Positions 57,667 to 64,000 of a stretch of 64,000 nucleotides of DNA are shown one piece after another. The DNA is taken from positions 14,715 through 78,714 of the forward strand of contig NZ_JBGCVY010000022.1 of the NCBI RefSeq assembly GCF_041088075.1. Direction: 5' to 3'. Every line of letters begins with the position of its first letter. Within the stretch, counting starts at the first letter, position 1. Origin of the DNA: Mucilaginibacter_A sp041088075. GTDB taxonomy: Bacteria > Bacteroidota > Bacteroidia > Sphingobacteriales > Sphingobacteriaceae. The position numbers were made by a program, and so were the translations under genes. The notes under the pieces are model-generated. The model ran no database searches and had not been told where the DNA came from. It saw nothing but the letters and a program-made list of their open reading frames with translations.

Positions 57667-58707
57667 ATGAAACATTATACACTTAAAATTACAGAATTAC
57701 GTCGGGAAACGGCAGATACGCTAACCGTAGTGTTTAAACAGCCTGCATTAAAAAAAATAAAATATCAAGCGGGGCAATACTTAACACTGATTTTAAAAAT
57801 CAACGGCCGCAGGTATAGTCGGCCTTATTCCTTTTCTTCCGCACCAGGCGTTGATTCGGATTTGGAAATTACGGTAAAGCAGGTTCCGGGAGGGATTGTT
57901 TCAAACCATATTGCCGACCGGTTGAAAACAGGTGACTTGGTTGAAGTAATGGAACCGATGGGAAGTTTCGTCTTAAACCCTGATTCAATAACAACTGATA
58001 CGCATCTTGTACTTTGGGGGGCAGGAAGCGGGATAACGCCACTTTTTTCTATCATAAAAGAAGCATTACATAAAAATACAGGTAAAAAAGTTACGCTGGT
58101 TTACGGCAACCGCAGTTTGGAAAGTGTGATTTTTAAGGATAAAATTAAGGCATTAAAAACAGTATACCCAAATTTTACTTCCTGGAATTCTCATACTAAG
58201 CTTGCTATCAGCGAGGTTAACCCAACTGTTATTGAAGGCCGTATTGATCCTGCAAAAGTGCTTTCGGTAATGCAGGCAGAAGGAGATTTAAACCACACGC
58301 TGCATTATATTTGCGGGCCGGTAGGGTTAAAAGAGTCGGTAAAAACAGCATTGCTTGCTTTGGGGGTAAAAAGCCAAAGCATCCAAACAGAAGATTTTGA
58401 GATTGTAAGAGACCCGGTGGCGTTTGAAAATATCAGTACCAGGATGGTAACGGTGATTAAAGATGGTGTAAAACATTTGGTTGAAGTAGTTAAAGGCAAA
58501 AGTATATTAGAGGCAGGTTTAGATGCCATGCTCAATTTATCGTATTCCTGCCAAACCGGAAATTGTTTGGTTTGCAAAGCGGTACTTGTACAAGGCGAAG
58601 TAAAAATGATCGGCCCGACAAATAAGCCCGAAGAATTAAATGCTGATGAATGTCTTTTGTGTTGTAGTTTCCCGATGGTGGAAAATGTAGAAGTTGCTGT
58701 TGCTTAA
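57667..58707 (+). CDS. ascD: CDP-6-deoxy-delta-3,4-glucoseen reductase-like (E3)
   Basis: A 346-residue NAD(P)H-flavin reductase with a C-terminal ferredoxin domain. RRYSRPYSFSSAPG binds FAD; LVLWGAGSGITPLFSII binds NAD(P)H. The [2Fe-2S] cysteines are in SCQTGNCLVC, with the fourth in CLLCCSFP. It is the electron donor (E3) to the PMP-dependent dehydrase (E1, gene at 61986) in 3,6-dideoxyhexose synthesis. Domain order here is FAD-NAD-ferredoxin, with the ferredoxin at the end, whereas in the classical AscD/RfbI it is at the N-terminus. An exact repeat (58055-58066) encodes IKEAL. Confidence 0.85.
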   Translation: MKHYTLKITELRRETADTLTVVFKQPALKKIKYQAGQYLTLILKINGRRYSRPYSFSSAPGVDSDLEITVKQVPGGIVSNHIADRLKTGDLVEVMEPMGSFVLNPDSITTDTHLVLWGAGSGITPLFSIIKEALHKNTGKKVTLVYGNRSLESVIFKDKIKALKTVYPNFTSWNSHTKLAISEVNPTVIEGRIDPAKVLSVMQAEGDLNHTLHYICGPVGLKESVKTALLALGVKSQSIQTEDFEIVRDPVAFENISTRMVTVIKDGVKHLVEVVKGKSILEAGLDAMLNLSYSCQTGNCLVCKAVLVQGEVKMIGPTNKPEELNADECLLCCSFPMVENVEVAVA

Positions 58708-58727
58708 AAATATATAGAGAATACTGC

Positions 58728-59501
58728 ATGAAAGTTGTGTTGCTTGCCGGTGGTTTAGGCACCAGGTTATCCGAAGAAACGGTTTTAAAGCCGAAACCGA
58801 TGGTCGAAATTGGTGGTATGCCGATACTTTGGCACATCATGAAAATATATTCTGCCCATGGCTTTAATGATTTTATCATTTGCCTGGGCTACAAAGGTTA
58901 TGTGGTAAAAGAATATTTCGCCAATTATTTTCTGCATCAATCTGACGTTACCATTGATCTGGCAAAAAATTCGATGGAAGTGCACGATTCTCAAGCAGAA
59001 CCTTGGAAAATAACTTTGGTAGATACCGGTAACGAATCCATGACTGGCGGACGGATCAAAAGGATCCAGCAACATACCGAAAACAAACCTTTTATGCTGA
59101 CTTACGGCGATGGCGTTTCTGATGTCAACATCACCGAGTTATTGAAATTTCACCAAACCAACGGAAAATATTGTACGGTTACAGCCGTACAGCCATCAGG
59201 AAGGTTTGGCGCCATCAATATGGATGCACACAATCAAGTAAAATCATTTATGGAAAAGCCAAAAGGCGATGGTGCCTGGATTAACGGTGGGTTTTTTGTT
59301 TGTCAACCGGAAGTTTTTAACTATATTAAAGATGGCGACGGTACCATTTGGGAACGCGAACCGATGGAAATGATTGCAGAAGACGGACAAATGGTAGCTT
59401 TTAAACATGATCAGTTTTGGAAGCCGATGGATACGCTTCGGGATAAGCATGAGTTGGAAGAGGAGTGGTCTCAGAACAGGGCGAAATGGAAAATTTGGTA
59501 A
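58728..59501 (+). CDS. rfbF: Glucose-1-phosphate cytidylyltransferase
   Basis: A 257-residue nucleotidyltransferase that makes CDP-glucose, the first step of CDP-linked dideoxysugar synthesis (also called AscA/DdhA). LLAGGLGTRLSEETVLKPKP is the nucleotide-binding signature, with MVEIGGMPILWHIMKIYSAH and the product-binding GDGVSD. Length matches the family. It starts 20 bases after the E3 gene and is followed by rfbG with one base between. Confidence 0.94.
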   Translation: MKVVLLAGGLGTRLSEETVLKPKPMVEIGGMPILWHIMKIYSAHGFNDFIICLGYKGYVVKEYFANYFLHQSDVTIDLAKNSMEVHDSQAEPWKITLVDTGNESMTGGRIKRIQQHTENKPFMLTYGDGVSDVNITELLKFHQTNGKYCTVTAVQPSGRFGAINMDAHNQVKSFMEKPKGDGAWINGGFFVCQPEVFNYIKDGDGTIWEREPMEMIAEDGQMVAFKHDQFWKPMDTLRDKHELEEEWSQNRAKWKIW

Positions 59502-59502
59502 T

Positions 59503-60591
59503 ATGGTTTTTTGGAATTGTTACCGAGGGAAAAAAGTATTGATTACAGGCCATACCGGTTTTAAAGGATCGTGGCTGGCAATTTGGTTAAAAGAATTGGG
59601 TGCCGAAGTTTATGGTTATGCCTTGGCCCCATCATCTGATGCAGATAATTTTGTAACCTGCAACTTGGCTAAAGAAGTTAACCATTTTGAAGGCGATGTT
59701 CGAGACAGAAATCAATTGAAAGATTATTTTAACCAAGTACAACCAGATATTGCTTTTCATCTTGCCGCACAGCCTTTAGTTTTATTATCATACCAAAACC
59801 CGGCCGAAACTTTTGAAACAAACCTAATGGGTACAGTAAACTTTTTTGAAGCCGTACGCCAAACACCATCTGTAAAAGCAGCAGTAAACATCACCAGTGA
59901 TAAATGTTACGATAACAAAGAATGGGTTTGGGGTTACCGAGAAAATGATCCGATGGGCGGGAAAGACCCTTACAGTGCTTCAAAAGGTTGCGCCGAATTA
60001 ATTACTTCATCTTACATCAACTCTTTTTTTAATGGTGAAAGTTGCTGTGTGGCTTCTGCCCGTGCCGGTAATGTGATCGGTGGTGGGGATTGGGCTGCGG
60101 ACAGGATTGTGCCCGATTATTTTCGGGCAGTAAAGGCCGGAGGGAAATTAACAATCCGTAACCCAAGCGCAACGCGCCCATGGCAGCATGTTTTAGAGCC
60201 ATTAAGCGGTTATTTAAATTTGGGTGCAGCCTTGTTTTTAAAAGGTAAACCGTTTGTTGGCGGATGGAATTTCGGACCGGAAGATTCTGCAAATTATTCA
60301 GTCGAGGATTTGATAGAAAAAATATTACAAATTGATCATTCGGGTGGTTATACCGTTCCGGAAAATATAAACAAGCCCCACGAAGCTCATTTTTTAAAAT
60401 TGGATATATCAAAAGCTGTAAACAGGTTAGGTTGGAAGCCTGTACTTTCATTTGATGAAACCGTGAAATTTACAGTAGAAGGTTATCAGGCAGAAAACGA
60501 CGACTCAAAATCAGTTTTAGAAAACAGGGTGCAGCAAATCCAAAATTACGTTACAAAAGCTAAAAGTAAAGCCGAATGGGCTTACAGGTAA
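59503..60591 (+). CDS. rfbG: CDP-glucose 4,6-dehydratase
   Basis: A 362-residue short-chain dehydrogenase/reductase. GHTGFKGSWLAIWLKELGAE is the Rossmann motif, VNITSDKCYDNKEW is the family-specific block, and YSASKG holds the catalytic Tyr and Lys. It converts CDP-glucose to CDP-4-keto-6-deoxyglucose. The ATG at 59503 is used; a longer in-frame start inside rfbF is rejected. It is coupled to rfbF and followed by an RmlC-like gene after 4 bases. Confidence 0.94.
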   Translation: MVFWNCYRGKKVLITGHTGFKGSWLAIWLKELGAEVYGYALAPSSDADNFVTCNLAKEVNHFEGDVRDRNQLKDYFNQVQPDIAFHLAAQPLVLLSYQNPAETFETNLMGTVNFFEAVRQTPSVKAAVNITSDKCYDNKEWVWGYRENDPMGGKDPYSASKGCAELITSSYINSFFNGESCCVASARAGNVIGGGDWAADRIVPDYFRAVKAGGKLTIRNPSATRPWQHVLEPLSGYLNLGAALFLKGKPFVGGWNFGPEDSANYSVEDLIEKILQIDHSGGYTVPENINKPHEAHFLKLDISKAVNRLGWKPVLSFDETVKFTVEGYQAENDDSKSVLENRVQQIQNYVTKAKSKAEWAYR

Positions 60592-60595
60592 ACAC

Positions 60596-61129
60596 ATGAA
60601 AATATTCGACACACCATTTAACGATCTGTTTTTGTTGGAATATCATATTCATCGGGATACAAGAGGCGAATTTGTAAAAACTATTCACGATGATGTATTT
60701 CAATCTCATGGGTTAGATTACTTATTTGTAGAAAATTATTTTTCTGTATCGCACAAAAATGTGATCAGAGGCATGCATTTTCAAAATTCGCCGCATGATC
60801 ATGCTAAATTAGTTTACGCGGTAACTGGCAGGACTTTGGATGTAGTATTAGACATTCGAAAATCATCTCCTACTTATGGCGAATTTTTTTCGGTTGAATT
60901 GAGTGCAGAAAAAAGAAACGCCATTTATATTGGAAAAGGTTTTGCACATGGGTTTTTGAGTTTAGAAGATAATAGTTTGGTAGAATACCATACCACAACC
61001 GCTCAAAACAAAGCCTCAGAAGATGGCATCAAATGGGATTCTTTTGGTTTTGAGTGGAATGTAAAGAACCCGATTATTTCTGAAAGGGACCAGTCATTCA
61101 AAGATTTTAAAAAGCTAATTGCAGTTTAA
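60596..61129 (+). CDS. RmlC-like sugar-nucleotide epimerase
   Basis: A 177-residue cupin of the dTDP-4-dehydrorhamnose 3,5-epimerase family. The catalytic His is in VIRGMHFQ (H61), and GKGFAHGFLSLEDN carries other conserved residues. In the CDP-ascarylose pathway the homologous AscE inverts C5 of the CDP-3,6-dideoxy-4-keto sugar. The flanking genes (E3, rfbF, rfbG, reductase, E1) favour that role over rhamnose synthesis; the rhamnose-specific rmlA and rmlB genes are absent here. Its stop overlaps the next ATG. Confidence 0.86.
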   Translation: MKIFDTPFNDLFLLEYHIHRDTRGEFVKTIHDDVFQSHGLDYLFVENYFSVSHKNVIRGMHFQNSPHDHAKLVYAVTGRTLDVVLDIRKSSPTYGEFFSVELSAEKRNAIYIGKGFAHGFLSLEDNSLVEYHTTTAQNKASEDGIKWDSFGFEWNVKNPIISERDQSFKDFKKLIAV

Positions 61130-61986
61130 TGAAGGTGTTGATTATTGGTGCATCCGGATTAGTGGGCAGCAATTTGTACCAGGTTTTTGGGCAGAACAAT
61201 AAAGACGGAATCAACTTGGGAACACACTTAAGCTATTCAACCAATTATTCTGTTTATTTTGACCCGCTAAAAGAAGTACCGATTGAAATAAGCAAAGAAA
61301 AATGGGACGTAATTATCCATACCGGTGCGCTAACTAATGTGGATCAATGCGAAACAGAACAGGATTTAAGTTATCAATTAACCGTTGCATCTACACAAAT
61401 GCTTCTTTTACTGGCAAAAAATAACAATTCAAAATTTGTATATCTATCAACAGATTACGTTTTTGATGGCGAAAACGGACCTTATGCAGAAACAGATAAA
61501 GTTGAACCATTAAATGTTTATGGCAAACATAAATTGGAATCAGAAGAAATAGTTTCTACGTATCCCGATCATTTAATTTTGCGTATTACCAATGTTTATG
61601 GAGATGAAATACGGAACAAAAACTTTATTGCCAGAATACTTGATGCTGTAAAGCAAAAAGATTTTGTTGAGATCAAAGCACCGGTTGATCAACTTGCAAC
61701 ACCGGTAAACGCAGCAGATGTGGCAAAAGCGATTTACCTTTTGGTACAAGATAATAAAACGGGTATTTACCATTTGGCAAGTACAGATTATTTATCGCGT
61801 GTACAATTGCTACAACGTATAAACGCTTATCATGCAAACAAGGTCAAAATTATACCGGTAAAAACAGCATCACTAAATCAGGCAGCCCTCCGCCCTCTTC
61901 GTGGTGGTTTAATAGCGGCAAAGTTTGCTTCAGAATATCCTGATTTTATTTTTTCAAATGTAGATGATTACTTAAAAAAGCAATAA
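61129..61986 (+). CDS. RmlD-like NAD-dependent 4-ketoreductase
   Basis: A 285-residue Rossmann reductase. MKVLIIGASGLVGSNLYQVF is the NAD(P)-binding start, VYLSTDYVFDGENGPYAE holds the catalytic Thr/Asp region, and NVYGKHKLESE contains the Tyr-x3-Lys pair. It should reduce the 4-keto group of the epimerised CDP-sugar (AscF-like role). Overlaps the neighbours at both ends by one base (TAATG-type). An exact repeat (61399-61410) encodes MLLL on this strand, and a variant lies at 61268. Confidence 0.86.
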   Translation: MKVLIIGASGLVGSNLYQVFGQNNKDGINLGTHLSYSTNYSVYFDPLKEVPIEISKEKWDVIIHTGALTNVDQCETEQDLSYQLTVASTQMLLLLAKNNNSKFVYLSTDYVFDGENGPYAETDKVEPLNVYGKHKLESEEIVSTYPDHLILRITNVYGDEIRNKNFIARILDAVKQKDFVEIKAPVDQLATPVNAADVAKAIYLLVQDNKTGIYHLASTDYLSRVQLLQRINAYHANKVKIIPVKTASLNQAALRPLRGGLIAAKFASEYPDFIFSNVDDYLKKQ

Positions 61987-63269
61987 TGATCAGTCAAACT
62001 ATAAACGCTCGGGACTTTGAGCTAAAAACAACAAAAATTTCGGAACCGGGCAAAGATTACATACCTGTAACCGGAAAGATAATTGAAGAAGATGATCTGC
62101 TGTTAGGTATGGAAGCCGTAGCAGATGGGTGGCTAACCGCAGGAAGGTTTGCCAATCAGTTTGAAAGTAATTTTACTTCCTATTTTAAGGCGGTAAAAAC
62201 ATTATTGGTTAATTCAGGTTCGTCAGCCAATTTGGTTGCCTTTTATGCTTTAACGTCGCCTAAACTGGGCGACCGTGCAATTAAGCCCGGAGATGAAGTA
62301 ATTACCGTTGCGGCAGGTTTTCCAACCACAGTTAATCCGATTGTACAATTTGGCGCTGTTCCGGTATTTATTGATGTAGATATTGCTACGCATAACGTGC
62401 AGGCCGATTTGATCGAACAGGCTGTTTCCCCTAAAACCAAGGCCATCATGATCGCGCATTCTTTAGGAAACCCGTTTAATTTGGATGAGGTGATGCGTGT
62501 GGCAAAAAAATACAATTTATGGGTTGTAGAAGATGATTGCGATTCGTTGGGCGCGACCTACAGAGGTAAAAAAACTGGGACATTTGGTGATATTTCAACT
62601 TTCTCATTTTATCCTGCACACCACATCACCATGGGCGAGGGCGGGGCGGTATTAATTAACAATCCTGAATTGGCTAAAATTGCCGAAAGCTTTCGGGACT
62701 GGGGCCGGGACTGCTATTGTGAACCTGGACGAGATAATACTTGCGGCTGCCGGTTTTCTCAACAATTAGGATCGTTGCCTTACGGCTACGACCATAAATA
62801 TACCTATTCGCATATTGGGTTTAATTTAAAAGTAACGGATATGCAAGCCGCCATCGGTGTATCACAATTTAATAAGATAGACCGTTTTGTGGAGAAGCGC
62901 CGTCAGAATTATAAAGCATTATACGAGCGCATGAAAGAATTTGAGGAAGTTTTTATCCTGCCGGAACCCACACCCGAAAGTGATCCATCTTGGTTTGGAT
63001 TTTTAATGACGCTACGCGAAGGAGACGCTGCAGACAGGCACATGTTGGTCCAACATTTAGAGCAAAATAAAATAGGGACAAGGTTATTGTTTGCCGGAAA
63101 CTTATTGCGCCAGCCAGCTTATACAAATGTACAGCATAGGGTAAGCGGAGACTTAAAAAACACAGATATTATCATGAACCAATCTTTTTGGTTGGGCGTG
63201 TGGCCCGGATTGAATGAAGATCATTATGATTATATGGCAGAAGTATTAAGAAGTTATATAAACGGATAG
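61986..63269 (+). CDS. rfbH: CDP-4-keto-6-deoxyglucose-3-dehydrase (E1)
   Basis: A 427-residue PMP-dependent iron-sulfur enzyme that removes the C3 hydroxyl of CDP-4-keto-6-deoxyglucose. It has the aminotransferase fold, but the PLP lysine is replaced by histidine in SFYPAHHITMGEGG (H213 region), the hallmark of E1. The cysteine-rich DCYCEPGRDNTCGCRF binds the [2Fe-2S] cluster. Together with E3 (57667) it makes the 3-deoxy sugar. It ends one base before the next ATG. Confidence 0.93.
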   Translation: MISQTINARDFELKTTKISEPGKDYIPVTGKIIEEDDLLLGMEAVADGWLTAGRFANQFESNFTSYFKAVKTLLVNSGSSANLVAFYALTSPKLGDRAIKPGDEVITVAAGFPTTVNPIVQFGAVPVFIDVDIATHNVQADLIEQAVSPKTKAIMIAHSLGNPFNLDEVMRVAKKYNLWVVEDDCDSLGATYRGKKTGTFGDISTFSFYPAHHITMGEGGAVLINNPELAKIAESFRDWGRDCYCEPGRDNTCGCRFSQQLGSLPYGYDHKYTYSHIGFNLKVTDMQAAIGVSQFNKIDRFVEKRRQNYKALYERMKEFEEVFILPEPTPESDPSWFGFLMTLREGDAADRHMLVQHLEQNKIGTRLLFAGNLLRQPAYTNVQHRVSGDLKNTDIIMNQSFWLGVWPGLNEDHYDYMAEVLRSYING

Positions 63270-64000
63270 ATGAGTGCTTTAACTGAGATAACCTTTGTAA
63301 TTCCAACATTTAACAGGAATGATTATCTTATTAAAATATTAGATACATTACCAACTGATGCAAATGTTATTGTAAGTGATAACGGAGGAGCTGTTACTAA
63401 AGAAATAATTAATTTTTATAACAGTTTCTTGTTTATTACACCTTCTAAAAAATTAGAAATGTATGAAAATTGGAACTATTGTATTAATCATGTAAAAACA
63501 AAATGGTTTATTATTCCATCCGATGATGACTTATATTATTCTAACGAACTATACAGAATATTTGATGCAATAACCGAATTTAAAAATTGTGGGATAATTA
63601 TTTTTGGTCATAATGTAATAGATGAAAGAGATGCAATTGTATCTTCATGGAAACCGGATAGCTTGATCAAATTTAATGTACCTCTTGGATTTGACATTTT
63701 TAAATATGGCGTAGAAGCAAGACTGCCAAGTATAGTTTTTAATACGGAATTAGCAAAAAGGCATGGATTATTTAAAGAAGAATACGGTTATACTGCAGCA
63801 GACAGTTTATTGATTCAAAAATGTTTACTAACTTCTGATAGTGCATTTATACCACACGTCATTTCTGCATATCGTGTTTGGCCAAACAACTTTACTTCAA
63901 AACTTATATCAACACAAGGGTGGCTTGAAAGGATTGATAAATGGCAAAACGAAATAGGCTTAATGGCATCATTAAAATTTAAAGAATCTCGAATAAAATT
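63270..64000 (+). CDS. GT2-type glycosyltransferase (3' end outside window)
   Basis: A frame open from the ATG at 63270 (the rfbH stop is 63267-63269) to the window end, 243 codons. TFVIPTFNRNDYLIKILD is the GT-A start; the donor-binding block is WFIIPSDDDLYYS, with the DDD-type metal motif. It would transfer one sugar, perhaps the dideoxyhexose made upstream, in polysaccharide assembly. The DNA is clearly richer in A/T than the pathway genes before it, with codons such as ATA and TTA, as is common for the variable part of such clusters. No repeat copy is seen in this part. Confidence 0.85.
   Translation, partial: MSALTEITFVIPTFNRNDYLIKILDTLPTDANVIVSDNGGAVTKEIINFYNSFLFITPSKKLEMYENWNYCINHVKTKWFIIPSDDDLYYSNELYRIFDAITEFKNCGIIIFGHNVIDERDAIVSSWKPDSLIKFNVPLGFDIFKYGVEARLPSIVFNTELAKRHGLFKEEYGYTAADSLLIQKCLLTSDSAFIPHVISAYRVWPNNFTSKLISTQGWLERIDKWQNEIGLMASLKFKESRIK

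Noticed and set aside
816..61410. Reading the 12-bp word as a polar chromosome signal (Chi or KOPS type)
   Set aside because: The 20 to 18 split between strands over 64 kb, with no long run of one orientation, is unlike polar motifs. A complete genome would be needed for a firm test.

Overview
The window looks like a chromosomal segment of a Bacteroidota bacterium of the Sphingobacteriaceae (Mucilaginibacter/Pedobacter-like). This rests on protein character, SxxK and Rrf2 families typical of the group, TAnnTTTG-type promoter boxes, an OstA-like protein, a YhcG-type nuclease and a fused TreS-maltokinase. Most of it is housekeeping DNA in short operons. No tRNA, rRNA, CRISPR array or complete transposase gene was seen.

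Layout. 1-2098: lgt (cut by the window edge), a GtrA-like gene and an inositol monophosphatase gene, overlapping in one operon. 2212-3612: a PIN toxin/antitoxin pair, then a DUF6934-like gene with a 58-codon partner. 3801-8313: nfu, purB, two paralogous small lipoproteins, and a sigma factor next to a membrane-anchored trypsin-like protease. 8503-13602: an isolated pdxH-nuoC-nuoD operon, a serine hydrolase and an amine oxidase, followed by a 320-bp element with inverted ends. 14203-19356: an outer-membrane protein, then prfC with two extra decayed copies of its 3' end, each bounding a cargo gene. 19768-27283: a receiver-only response regulator, a DUF4126-like gene, an SPL-type radical SAM gene, an MFS exporter, ostA and tilS. 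27450-28385: a YhcG-family nuclease gene.

28420-37763 is an assimilatory sulfur locus. A promoter and a SAM-I-type riboswitch precede cysH-cysD-cysN, an OsmC-like gene, a metZ-type sulfhydrylase, a siroheme sulfite/nitrite reductase with a C-terminal HEPN-like domain, a siroheme-synthase/TauE-exporter fusion, and an Rrf2 regulator with a cysteine cluster. Together they would reduce sulfate to sulfide, fix it into homocysteine, supply siroheme and move sulfite or a related anion across the membrane.

37794-53392 holds a VOC protein, a GT39-type glycosyltransferase, a 2-oxoglutarate oxygenase, an N/Q-rich secreted protein, two signalling proteins, a beta-propeller phosphoesterase, and the treS-maltokinase and glgE genes of the GlgE glucan pathway. 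54072-64000 begins a surface polysaccharide cluster: a Wza-like exporter, a Wzz-like protein, six genes matching the CDP-ascarylose (3,6-dideoxyhexose) pathway, and a glycosyltransferase cut by the window end.

The most striking signal is not a gene. The 12-mer TAAAAGAAGCAT occurs exactly 38 times by my reading (20 on one strand, 18 on the other). A sister form, TAAAAACAGCAT, occurs exactly 10 times. They lie in all coding frames and between genes, often as inverted pairs that form terminator-like hairpins. Density, orientation balance and placement recall the DNA uptake sequences of Neisseria and Pasteurellaceae, but the function here is unknown.
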